NCBI GenBank assembly: GCA_010024875.1
Contig: RGFZ01000026.1
Span: 1-35,243 of the forward strand
Direction: 5' to 3'
DNA from: Oxalobacteraceae bacterium
GTDB lineage: Bacteria; Pseudomonadota; Gammaproteobacteria; Burkholderiales; Burkholderiaceae_D
DNA length: 35,243 nucleotides
Both the position numbers and the translations under genes were made by a program. A model generated the notes under the pieces. That model was not told where the DNA came from. It made no database searches and saw only the letters and a list, made by a program, of their open reading frames with translations. Below, piece after piece: positions 24,556 through 32,204 of this stretch (position 1 is its first letter; the number at the start of each line of letters is the position of its first letter).

Positions 24556-25536
24556 ATGGCCCTCCCCGCAGTACTTCAGCATCTGAGCCTTCCTGTCATT
24601 TCAGCCCCCATGTTCATCGCCAGCGTGCCGGCGCTCGTCATCGAGCAGTGCAAGGCCGGTATCGTGGGATCTTTCCCTGCGCTGAATGCCCGTCCGGCAG
24701 CGCAGCTCGATGTCTGGCTGACTGATATCAAGCAGGCGCTGGCAGCGCACAAGGCAGCGAATCCTGATGCCATCATCGGCCCGATTGCGGTGAACCAGAT
24801 CGTGCATGGGTCGAATGATCGCCTTGAGCATGATGTAGAAGTCTGCGTGAAGCATCAGATACCAATCACCATTTCCTCGCTGCGCGCACCACCCAAAGAA
24901 ATGCTCGATGCGATTCACAGCTACGGCGGCATTGTGCTGCATGATGTGATCTCGATCCGTCATGCACAAAAGGCGCTGGAGGCGGGTGTCGACGGATTGA
25001 TTCTGGTGGCTTCCGGTGCAGGCGGGCATGCGGGCCGGCTTTCGCCGTTCGCATTGGTGGGCGAGATACGGAAGTTCTACAGTGGGACCGTAGTGCTGTC
25101 TGGTTCGATCACCACCGGCGACAGCATTCTGGCTGCTCAGTCCATGGGCGCCGATTTTGCATATATCGGTTCACGCTGGCTGGCCACCAAAGAAGCAAAC
25201 ACCAGCGAAGGCTATCGACAGGCGATTCTTGAATCCACGGCGGCCGATGTGGTGTATACCGATTATTTCACCGGTGTACACGGTAATTACCTGAAAAAAT
25301 CCATCGTCAAAGCAGGGCTGGATCCAGAAAATCTGCCCGAAGGTAACAAGAACGCGATGAGTTTTTCCAGTGGCGGCAACAGCGACGCCAAAGCATGGCG
25401 CGATATCTGGGGCGCGGGTCAGGGTGTGGGCTTGATGGACGATGTGCCTAGCGTAGCTGAGATGGTCGCACGACTGCGCAACGAATATCTGGCTGCCCGC
25501 GCCCGCGTGATGGCAACCGACTATCCGCGCGGCTGA
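24556..25536 (+). CDS. nitronate monooxygenase-family FMN protein (NPD/enoyl reductase-like)
   Basis: The 326-residue TIM-barrel flavoprotein begins with LSLPVISAPMFIASVPALV, the family N-terminus. It shows GxVxxFP (here GIVGSFPALNARP), ISSLRAPPKEML, the phosphate-binding VASGAGGHAGRLSPFALV and SGSITTGDSILAAQSMGADFAYIGSR split across about 190-215. Members oxidise alkyl nitronates or act as FMN-dependent reductases; the physiological substrate is unclear. CGGAG lies about 7 nt before the ATG. It is monocistronic, 80 bp after the unknown gene, and converges on the operon of the minus strand. Confidence 0.88.
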   Translation: MALPAVLQHLSLPVISAPMFIASVPALVIEQCKAGIVGSFPALNARPAAQLDVWLTDIKQALAAHKAANPDAIIGPIAVNQIVHGSNDRLEHDVEVCVKHQIPITISSLRAPPKEMLDAIHSYGGIVLHDVISIRHAQKALEAGVDGLILVASGAGGHAGRLSPFALVGEIRKFYSGTVVLSGSITTGDSILAAQSMGADFAYIGSRWLATKEANTSEGYRQAILESTAADVVYTDYFTGVHGNYLKKSIVKAGLDPENLPEGNKNAMSFSSGGNSDAKAWRDIWGAGQGVGLMDDVPSVAEMVARLRNEYLAARARVMATDYPRG

Positions 25537-25581
25537 TGCGCGTCAGGGCTGCTCCCAGCCTTCGCTGTCTAGCATCACGCC

Positions 25582-26499
25582 TCATGCCGGTTCGACATTC
25601 ACTAGCTCATTACCCTCGATTTTTACGGCGTTCACGCGCTTGAGCTGCGTAATTACCCAATGCGACAAATGAATATCGCCAAAATTCATGTGGCGACGAT
25701 TGGCTGACTGAATCAGCGGCACCTTGCTGATCAGATTCGGCACATCGGACAGCTTGATTCTCTGCTTGTCCATCAGCAGAAATTTGAACAGTACCTTGAT
25801 ACCGTTTTGCGCATTGCGCAGAGGATCTGCCTCGAGATACCGTATCCGCGAGTGCGCGGCTTCAATGGCATCTTGCACCTCGGTGAAAGGCCGTCCGTGT
25901 CCAGGGATCACCAGACGCACATCGAGCGCTTCAATCATGTCCAGCGTGTCGCGGGTCTCACGGAATCCCGCATAGCTTTCGAGCGCCGGAAAAATCACGC
26001 CAAAGCCTTTTTCCCAGAGTGCGTCGGCAGAAATCAGGATGCCATGCTGCTCGCAGAACAGCACATAAGAATACGGATGATGACCGGGTGCGAACAAAAC
26101 CTTCCAATCCATGCCCCCAAGGCGGACTACCTGATCAGGCTTGACTCCTTCGTCCGCACGAAAAGGATCGCAACGCTGTCCAGTTGCATCGAAGGACAGC
26201 GTGCGCTTGTCCCAGCGCTGAACTCGTTGCAGCTCGGCTGCCGGTATCGCGGTATGCACTTTCGGATAATGCTCTTGGAGAATGCGATTGCCACCACAAT
26301 GATCTGAGTGCAGATGTGTGTTGTAGATCGCGTCCAGCGGCCTGCCTTTGAGCAAATCCTGAATCAGCGCCAGTGTCTGCTCGGCATGCTTCACGTAGCC
26401 CGTGTCAACAACTGCCGTACGCTCATTATCGATAAACACAATATTATTCGACGAGAGCCAGCCGCGCTCGAGGACACGCATGTTTTTTGGCAGCTTCAT
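25582..26499 (-). CDS. MBL-fold metallo-hydrolase
   Basis: The 305-residue protein has the zinc motif HLHSDHCGG (His62, His64, Asp66, His67), then APGHHPYSYVLF, SADALWEKGFGV and VIPGHGRPF for the remaining metal ligands. A C-terminal winged-helix-like extension of about 80 residues follows, as in thioester- and lactone-hydrolysing members. It is the last gene of the leucine/acyl-CoA operon, with an ATGA overlap to the gene before it. By context it may hydrolyse a CoA or acyl thioester side product; specific activity is not evident. Confidence 0.85.
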   Translation of the reverse strand: MKLPKNMRVLERGWLSSNNIVFIDNERTAVVDTGYVKHAEQTLALIQDLLKGRPLDAIYNTHLHSDHCGGNRILQEHYPKVHTAIPAAELQRVQRWDKRTLSFDATGQRCDPFRADEGVKPDQVVRLGGMDWKVLFAPGHHPYSYVLFCEQHGILISADALWEKGFGVIFPALESYAGFRETRDTLDMIEALDVRLVIPGHGRPFTEVQDAIEAAHSRIRYLEADPLRNAQNGIKVLFKFLLMDKQRIKLSDVPNLISKVPLIQSANRRHMNFGDIHLSHWVITQLKRVNAVKIEGNELVNVEPA

Positions 26500-26945
26500 G
26501 GTTTGATCTGATAAGCAAGTGAAATTCTGGCGAATTCGGCTAACAATTCAGGCGTGCCGCCATTGAAGGTCGTGAACGCATTGCCTGTTCTGACGACAAG
26601 CCGCGGTGGAGATAACCAACCGGCGAGCGGAATACCGATCAGCTTGGCACTGCGAATTTCATTCCAGCTGGCCTGTCGGTTCCACAGCCAGCTCTGGCGT
26701 ATGCCCTCGGCATCGATCGTGACCTCGGAGCGCAAAAACCCGGCGTACGACAGTGCCAGCATCAGCATCGCTGCGATGAAAAGCAGGCGCACGCCCCAGC
26801 TGTAATCCACCAGCGCATACCGTAAAGCGAAGCTCACGCCATACCCGGCGAGCGCCACCGTCACCACGGTCGCCAGCATCTTGAACCAGGGGCTGTAGGC
26901 TGGCCCGGTAAGCGTTTGGGACGGTTGATAAAACTTTGTATGCAT
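26496..26945 (-). CDS. small membrane protein with PH-like domain (unnamed family)
   Basis: 149 residues from the ATG at 26945: MHTKFYQPSQTLTG, then two hydrophobic helices (about 20-45 and 52-70, ending LMLALSYAGFL), then a soluble domain beginning SEVTIDAEGIRQSW and RQASWNEIRSAKLIGIPL. This resembles bacterial PH-like (bPH2) membrane proteins. A GTG 36 bp upstream is in frame but adds nothing typical. No clear Shine-Dalgarno is visible. Overlaps the MBL gene by 4 bp. Function unknown. Confidence 0.65.
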   Translation of the reverse strand: MHTKFYQPSQTLTGPAYSPWFKMLATVVTVALAGYGVSFALRYALVDYSWGVRLLFIAAMLMLALSYAGFLRSEVTIDAEGIRQSWLWNRQASWNEIRSAKLIGIPLAGWLSPPRLVVRTGNAFTTFNGGTPELLAEFARISLAYQIKP

Positions 26946-26984
26946 GGGCAGTGATTGTGCCGTGGTGCTTGCTCGCCGCACGAT

Positions 26985-27221
26985 TCAGGAACGTCTTGTC
27001 GCACGCCGGCGAATGATCTCTTCCCAGATCGTACGTTTTTTTGACTCCGGCGCAACGCTCCAGTCGGTGATTTCATTCAAGGTTCGCTGACAGCCGATGC
27101 AGAGTCTGCTCGCGCGATCCATCTGACAAATGCCGACACAAGGCGATGGCATCGGGCCTTCATGCTTGGCGGGGTCGAATTCTTGAAGGTTGATGGTCAT
27201 GGCAGCGTCATTGTGAGACAT
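26985..27221 (-). CDS. DUF1289 family protein
   Basis: The 78-residue protein has the family Cys pattern SPCVGICQMD followed by LCIGCQRTLNEI, which probably binds a metal or Fe-S centre, and a basic C-terminus. DUF1289 proteins often sit next to unrelated operons and have no proven function that I know of. Its start overlaps the thioesterase stop by one base (TGATG), so it is translated by termination-reinitiation; another ATG at 27200 is possible. Confidence 0.85.
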   Translation of the reverse strand: MSHNDAAMTINLQEFDPAKHEGPMPSPCVGICQMDRASRLCIGCQRTLNEITDWSVAPESKKRTIWEEIIRRRATRRS

Positions 27222-27652
27222 CAGAGGCCAGCGCGCTGTTTTTTCTCTGCCAGCTTTGCATGAAATTTCTCAGGCGCGATCACCGCACGCTCGTGCTCAC
27301 CCTCGCTGATCTTGTCCAGACCATCCCAGGCCTCGACCTTGAAGCGCACGCGGCGGCCCTCAACGGCAATCACCTCACCGCGTATGGTCAGCGTCATGCC
27401 CGGTGGTGTCGCTGCCAGATGAGAAAAGCTCACATGGACGCCCAGGCTTTGCTCATTCGGCCAGTCCACATACGGCATGATGCCCAGAGTGCAGGCCAGC
27501 TCCATCAGTCCGACCATATAGCCCGTCGCCAGCACTGCCGGCATGTCATTCGCAAAATCCACGTGCTGGCCAAACAGTTGCGGCACCACGGAATGCTCGG
27601 GAACGATGGTCTGCCATTCGAAGCGTAGGCCGGGTTTCAGTTCAGGGCTCAT
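27221..27652 (-). CDS. hotdog-fold thioesterase (FlK-like)
   Basis: The 143-residue single hotdog domain has VLATGYMVGLMELACTLGIM, SLGVHVSFSHLAATPPGM and RFKVEAWDGLDKISEGEHER, as in the fluoroacetyl-CoA thioesterase-like family. It would cleave small acyl-CoAs and recycle CoA. In Burkholderiales it often stands beside HMG-CoA lyase. It is 14 bp downstream of the lyase stop in the same operon. Confidence 0.85.
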   Translation of the reverse strand: MSPELKPGLRFEWQTIVPEHSVVPQLFGQHVDFANDMPAVLATGYMVGLMELACTLGIMPYVDWPNEQSLGVHVSFSHLAATPPGMTLTIRGEVIAVEGRRVRFKVEAWDGLDKISEGEHERAVIAPEKFHAKLAEKKQRAGL

Positions 27653-27666
27653 GGTCTGTCTCGCTC

Positions 27667-28584
27667 TCAGGCGGCGCGCTTGGCCGCAATCGCGCTGCCC
27701 GCGCGACTGGACGATTTGCGGCCCAGCTGTTCGGAAATGAATTGCCCGGCATCGACCACGGCGTCCAGCGAGATACCGGTCGATATACCCAGTCCATGCA
27801 TCAGGTACAGCACATCTTCTGTGGCGACGTTGCCAGTCGCGCCCCTTGCATACGGGCAGCCGCCCAAGCCGGCGACGGACGAGTGATAGATCACCACACC
27901 GACTTCCAGCGCTGCATAAATATTCGCCAGTGCCTGACCATAGGTGTCATGAAAATGTCCGGCGAGTCGCTCTAGGGGGAATTCTTTCGCGGCTCGCTCA
28001 AAGACACGTTTCACCTGACCTGCGGTGCCGACACCGATGGTGTCAGCAATATCGATCTCGTCGCAGCCCAGATCGCGCATGCGTCTGACTACATCAGCCG
28101 CCGCCTCTGGTGTGACTTCGCCCTGATAAGGACAACCCAGCGCACAGCTGACACTGCCGCGCAGCCGCATGCCGTGCTGCTTGGCCGCCTGTGCGACGTC
28201 ACGGAAGCGCTCTATCGATTCCGCGATCGAGCAATTGATGTTCTTTTGCGAAAAAGCCTCTGATGCAGCGCCAAAGATTACGACCTCATCCATCTTTGCC
28301 GCCAATGCTGCATCAAAACCCTTCATGTTCGGCACCAGCGCCGAATAGATCGTGCCAGGTCGGCGCTGAATGCCCTGCATCACCTCGGAAGATGTCGCCA
28401 TCTGTGGCACCCATTTCGGCGACACGAACGAGACCGCCTCGACATTCGGGATACCTGCATCGCTCAGTCGGTTCACCAGGTCGATCTTTACGTCAGCTGA
28501 GATCGTCTGCTTTTCATTTTGCAGTCCATCGCGCGGGCCGACTTCGACAATTTTTACCGCCACAGGTAATAAAGAAGCGCTCAT
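27667..28584 (-). CDS. mvaB: hydroxymethylglutaryl-CoA lyase
   Basis: Cleaves HMG-CoA to acetyl-CoA and acetoacetate, the last step of leucine breakdown. The 305-residue TIM-barrel protein has VEVGPRDGLQNE at 14-24 (Arg18, Asp19 for catalysis and metal), HFHDTYGQALAN for metal binding and the lyase signature SVAGLGGCPYARGATGNVAT with the active-site Cys. Length is full. Its start overlaps the stop of the biotin-carboxylase subunit gene by one base (TGATG). It corresponds to liuE in Pseudomonas naming. Confidence 0.95.
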   Translation of the reverse strand: MSASLLPVAVKIVEVGPRDGLQNEKQTISADVKIDLVNRLSDAGIPNVEAVSFVSPKWVPQMATSSEVMQGIQRRPGTIYSALVPNMKGFDAALAAKMDEVVIFGAASEAFSQKNINCSIAESIERFRDVAQAAKQHGMRLRGSVSCALGCPYQGEVTPEAAADVVRRMRDLGCDEIDIADTIGVGTAGQVKRVFERAAKEFPLERLAGHFHDTYGQALANIYAALEVGVVIYHSSVAGLGGCPYARGATGNVATEDVLYLMHGLGISTGISLDAVVDAGQFISEQLGRKSSSRAGSAIAAKRAA

Positions 28585-30572
28585 CAGTTTTCCTTGTGTT
28601 CGAATGACAGGAGCTGTGCGCCTTCGGTGACCTGATCACCTACCGCGTACAGCAATTCAGTGACCGTGCCTTGGGAGGGGGCGTTGATCGTATGCTCCAT
28701 CTTCATCGCCTCCATGATCAAGAGAGGCGTACCCTTGTCCACTTGCGCGCCCGCATCCACCAGCAGCGCGACGATCTTGCCTGGCATGGGTGCTGTCAGA
28801 CGGCCGCTACCGACCTCCTGCTCGCCCGCATGCGCGATCGGGTTGCTCCAGTCCAGTGACCAGTGTTGGCCGCCATGGAATATCTGAAAACTATCACCAC
28901 TGCTTACAACACTCGCCGTCAGCGCTTGTCCATCCACGCTGACGCTCAGCTGATGACCAGTACGTGAAAAATCGCTCAGTAGTGCGGTACCGCGATCCGT
29001 GTTCAGCCGTACTCCGGTGCGCTCATACGCCAGACCGAGCAGGCGCTCGCCCGTCGCATCCATAAAGCTGAGCCTGCGAGTCAGCGAGCCATTCATTCGC
29101 CAGCCAGAAGTCTGCGACCACGGATCCGCTGAGGCTTGCGACTCAGACAGTATCAAAGCCGCACAGGCCAGCGCCAGCACCGGCAATGGCGAGGGCATTG
29201 CCATCGGAAACAGTTCATCATGATGACGCTCTATCAGTCCGGTGTCGAGTTCAGCGGCTGAGAATGGCTTACTGGTGATCAGGCGACCCAAAAACGCTAC
29301 ATTGGTCGACAAGCCGACCACCTCGAACCTCGCCAGTGCCTGCGCCATGCGCGCCAGCGCCTGCGCGCGATCGTCACCCCAGACAATCAGCTTCGCAATC
29401 ATCGGATCGTAGTAGGGCGTGATCGCATCGCCCTCGCGCACACCGGCATCAACCCTTACGACATCCTCACGTGTGAACTCGGCGGCGACAGGCATGCGCA
29501 GATGTTGCAGGCGACCTGTCGATGGCAGGAAGCCTTTCTCCGGATTCTCTGCATACACACGCGCCTCAATCGCATGGCCCTGTATCTTCAGGTCTTGCTG
29601 TAGTAAAGGCAGTCTTTCACCCGCCGCCACCCGCAATTGCCATTCGACCAGATCCGTGCCGGTGATCATCTCGGTTACCGGATGCTCGACCTGCAGCCGG
29701 GTGTTCATTTCCATGAAATAGAAACTGCCATCCTGCTGCGCAATAAATTCCACCGTGCCTGCGCCAACATAACCGACGGCGCGCGCCGCCGCGACGGCCG
29801 CGTCCCCCATCGCCTTGCGGCGTTCCGCAGTCATGCCGGGGGCGGGCGCTTCTTCCAGCACTTTTTGGTGACGACGCTGAACCGAGCAATCGCGTTCGAA
29901 CAGCGACGCGCAATGGCCGTGCGTGTCAGCAAACACTTGTATTTCGATATGACGCGGGCGCACCAGATATTTTTCGACCAGCACGCGCTCATCACCAAAG
30001 CTGTTCTTCGCCTCGCGCTGACACGAGGCTAGCGCTGCCGCAAAATCTTCGCTACGCTCGACGATACGCATGCCCTTGCCGCCACCGCCTGCACTCGCCT
30101 TTAGCAGCACTGGATAAGCGATCTTGTCTGCCTGCTGTTGAAGAAAGACTGCATCCTGATTCTCGCCGTGATAGCCGGGTACCAATGGCACACCCGCCTT
30201 TTCCATCAACGCCTTCGCCGCTGACTTCGATCCCATCGCACGAATCGCTGATGCTGGCGGACCGATGAATACCAGCCCGGCTGCCGCGCAGGCATCTGCA
30301 AACGCTGCGTTCTCTGACAAGAAGCCATAGCCCGGATGAATCGCCTGCGCGCCCGCTGCTTGCGCGGCCGCGATGATGCGATCTGCTTTCAGATAACTGT
30401 CCGCCGCTGCCGCACCACCGATCGCCATTGCTTCGTCGCAGAAGGCCACATGCCGCGCGCCTGTATCCGCTTCCGAGTACACCGCTACCGTGCGAATGCC
30501 CAGCCGACGCGCGGTCGTCGCCACCCGGCAGGCAATCTCGCCGCGATTTGCGATCAGTATCTTGTTGAACAT
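28584..30572 (-). CDS. liuD: methylcrotonyl-CoA carboxylase alpha subunit (biotin carboxylase + BCCP)
   Basis: ATP-dependent carboxylation of biotin for the conversion of 3-methylcrotonyl-CoA to 3-methylglutaconyl-CoA. The 662-residue protein has an N-terminal biotin-carboxylase domain (FNKILIANRGEIACRV, ATP loop KASAGGGGKGMRI, EMNTRLQVEHPVTE) to about 445. A middle domain linking to the beta subunit follows, then a C-terminal BCCP domain with biotinylation site EAMKMEH (Lys624). GGAG lies 8 nt before the ATG. It is separated from bioA by 276 bp of repeats, so it may be driven by its own promoter. The assigned substrate rests on HMG-CoA lyase next door; the family also includes geranyl- and propionyl-CoA carboxylases. 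Confidence 0.93.
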   Translation of the reverse strand: MFNKILIANRGEIACRVATTARRLGIRTVAVYSEADTGARHVAFCDEAMAIGGAAAADSYLKADRIIAAAQAAGAQAIHPGYGFLSENAAFADACAAAGLVFIGPPASAIRAMGSKSAAKALMEKAGVPLVPGYHGENQDAVFLQQQADKIAYPVLLKASAGGGGKGMRIVERSEDFAAALASCQREAKNSFGDERVLVEKYLVRPRHIEIQVFADTHGHCASLFERDCSVQRRHQKVLEEAPAPGMTAERRKAMGDAAVAAARAVGYVGAGTVEFIAQQDGSFYFMEMNTRLQVEHPVTEMITGTDLVEWQLRVAAGERLPLLQQDLKIQGHAIEARVYAENPEKGFLPSTGRLQHLRMPVAAEFTREDVVRVDAGVREGDAITPYYDPMIAKLIVWGDDRAQALARMAQALARFEVVGLSTNVAFLGRLITSKPFSAAELDTGLIERHHDELFPMAMPSPLPVLALACAALILSESQASADPWSQTSGWRMNGSLTRRLSFMDATGERLLGLAYERTGVRLNTDRGTALLSDFSRTGHQLSVSVDGQALTASVVSSGDSFQIFHGGQHWSLDWSNPIAHAGEQEVGSGRLTAPMPGKIVALLVDAGAQVDKGTPLLIMEAMKMEHTINAPSQGTVTELLYAVGDQVTEGAQLLSFEHKEN

Positions 30573-30664
30573 CGTCTCACTCCGGTGCCTGTGGTCACGC
30601 TAGGTTTTGTTCTACTGGAATTGCAGTTACGGTTAATTCATATTTCATCGGCTGGCTTAGAGAT

Positions 30665-30694
30665 CGTCATCCCAGTGAAAGCTGAGATCCATGG
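30665..30694 (+). repeat. dispersed palindromic repeat, copy D (diverged)
   Basis: CGTCATCCCAGTGAAAGCTG continuing AGATCCATGG. It is the CCAGYGAAAGCTGRGATCC variant of the same repeat type and is inverted relative to copy E. Confidence 0.7.
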
Positions 30695-30737
30695 TCGCCA
30701 GCTGCTAGCCTTCGAAAATACGATTGACATTCACAAC

Positions 30738-30766
30738 GATGGATTCCGGCCTGCGCCGGAATGACG
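30738..30766 (-). repeat. dispersed palindromic repeat, copy E
   Basis: GATGGATTCCGGCCTGCGCC continuing GGAATGACG; intact CCGGC/GCCGG stem, reverse-oriented relative to copies B, C and D. Confidence 0.8.
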
Positions 30767-30777
30767 ATTCAGGCGCC

Positions 30778-30849
30778 ATTGGACTCATTGGACTCATTGG
30801 ACTCATTGGACTCATTGGACTCATTGGACTCATTGGACTCATTGGACTT
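30778..30849 (+). repeat. 9-bp tandem repeat (ATTGGACTC), seven perfect copies plus one variant
   Basis: Seven exact ATTGGACTC units (30778-30840) and an eighth ending in T (30841-30849). It begins 12 bp past palindromic copy E and ends on the first base of the bioA stop codon (TCA at 30849-30851 on the plus strand). Confidence 0.97.
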
Positions 30850-32186
30850 CACGCCACGTTCTCCAACACCCTCAGCGTTCCCTCCCCCAGCCCCGCAATC
30901 TCTTCTTCCGTCAGCACATACGGCGGCATCCAGTAGACCGTCGTACCGATTGGCCTCAGCAGCAATTCCTGCTTTAGCGCTGCCGTAAAAAACCGTCGAG
31001 CAAATGCTTCTCGCACTGGCGGCTCGACATCGAAGGCCATAATCATTCCGGTTTGCCTCGGATGCCGGACTGCCGGATGCGCGGCGACTTTCGCCAGAGC
31101 TTCTCCCAGCCACTGTGAACGCTGTCGATTGGAGGCAATCACATCGTCTTCTTCAAACATTTCCAGTGTTGCCAATGCGGCTCGACAGGCGAGCGGATTA
31201 CCCGTATACGAATGCGAATGCAAAAACCCGCGCGCGATATCCGGGTGGTAAAACGCCTGGTAAACAGTCTCCGTGGTCATGACTAGCGACAGCGGCAGGT
31301 AGCCCCCACTGATGCCCTTGGACAGACACATAAAATCCGGCCAGATCGTCGCCTGCTCACACGCAAAAAAACTCCCCGTGCGGCCGCATCCCACTGCGAT
31401 TTCATCTGCAATCAAATGCACACTGAATTCATCGCACAGTGCGCGTAACTGGCGCAGATAATCTGCGTCATACATGGCCATGCCGACTGCGCACTGCACC
31501 AAGGGCTCAACGATCACGGCTGCAATGCGATCCGCACGACGTTCGAGTAGCAGGCGCATCGCGTTAATGGCACGCGCAACGACATCCCCACTCGTTTCGC
31601 CATCGCCTGCCTTGCGCGCATCCGGGTTCATTACAACATGGGCGCGGCGGAACATACCGCCATAAGCCTCGGTAAACACCGGCACATCGGTCACGCCCAG
31701 CGCACCGACGGTCTCGCCGTGATAACTGCCCTCCAGGCAAACGAATTCCTGCTTCTCAGCATGTCCAGTGTTGCGCCAGTAATGAAAGCTCATCTTCAGG
31801 GCAATCTCGACCGCCGACGCGCCATCGGACGCATAAAAGCAATGCCCGAGATGATGGTCGGTGAGCGCTGACAATCGTTCAGACAGCTGCACCACGGGTT
31901 CATGGGTAAAGCCAGCGAGCATGGCATGCTCAAGCCGATCAAGCTGATCTTTCAGCGCCGCATTGATGCGTGGATTCGCATGGCCAAAAAGATTCACCCA
32001 CCACGAGCTGACCGCATCCAGATAGCGTCGTCCTTCATGATCCATCAGCCAGGCGCCTTTGCCGTGACTGACCGCGACTAGCGGCAAGCTCTCGTGGTGC
32101 TGCATCTGCGTGCACGGATGCCAGACGCTGGCAAGGCTGCGCGCGACCCAGTCCGAATCGCTGATCGTGCTGCTACTTGTATTCAT
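30849..32186 (-). CDS. bioA: adenosylmethionine--8-amino-7-oxononanoate aminotransferase BioA
   Basis: PLP enzyme of biotin synthesis that uses S-adenosylmethionine as amino donor. The 445-residue fold-type I protein has the BioA mark WHPCTQMQ at 22-29, SSWWVNLFGHANPRIN, YASDGASAVEIALKMSFHYW, DEIAVGCGRTG with Asp261, and the PLP lysine in SKGISGGYLP (Lys290). The C-terminal TTVYWMPPYVLT is also typical. It starts 18 bp after the carboxylase beta stop, with no obvious Shine-Dalgarno. Placement between the two carboxylase subunit genes links cofactor supply to a biotin enzyme. Other bio genes are not in the window. Confidence 0.93.
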   Translation of the reverse strand: MNTSSSTISDSDWVARSLASVWHPCTQMQHHESLPLVAVSHGKGAWLMDHEGRRYLDAVSSWWVNLFGHANPRINAALKDQLDRLEHAMLAGFTHEPVVQLSERLSALTDHHLGHCFYASDGASAVEIALKMSFHYWRNTGHAEKQEFVCLEGSYHGETVGALGVTDVPVFTEAYGGMFRRAHVVMNPDARKAGDGETSGDVVARAINAMRLLLERRADRIAAVIVEPLVQCAVGMAMYDADYLRQLRALCDEFSVHLIADEIAVGCGRTGSFFACEQATIWPDFMCLSKGISGGYLPLSLVMTTETVYQAFYHPDIARGFLHSHSYTGNPLACRAALATLEMFEEDDVIASNRQRSQWLGEALAKVAAHPAVRHPRQTGMIMAFDVEPPVREAFARRFFTAALKQELLLRPIGTTVYWMPPYVLTEEEIAGLGEGTLRVLENVA

Positions 32187-32204
32187 GGTGTGCGACTCGA
32201 TGCT

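Larger units (their letters stand above)
30573..30848. other. repeat-rich gap between bioA and the carboxylase alpha gene
   Basis: 276 bp with no coding frame of its own. It holds an inverted pair of palindromic repeats (30665 and 30738) and the 9-bp tandem repeat (30778). Other genes of this operon are nearly all within 20 bp of each other or overlap. It may carry a promoter for the carboxylase gene; none was recognised. Confidence 0.55.

Noticed and set aside
30778-30849. CRISPR array
   Set aside because: Units are 9 bp and contiguous with no spacers; the 13-bp and 12-bp repeats elsewhere are also spacerless.
30724-30936. Plus-strand frame encoding Ile-Gly-Leu repeats
   Set aside because: It is only a translation of the 9-bp tandem repeat and the antisense of the bioA end; there is no ribosome-binding site or other support.
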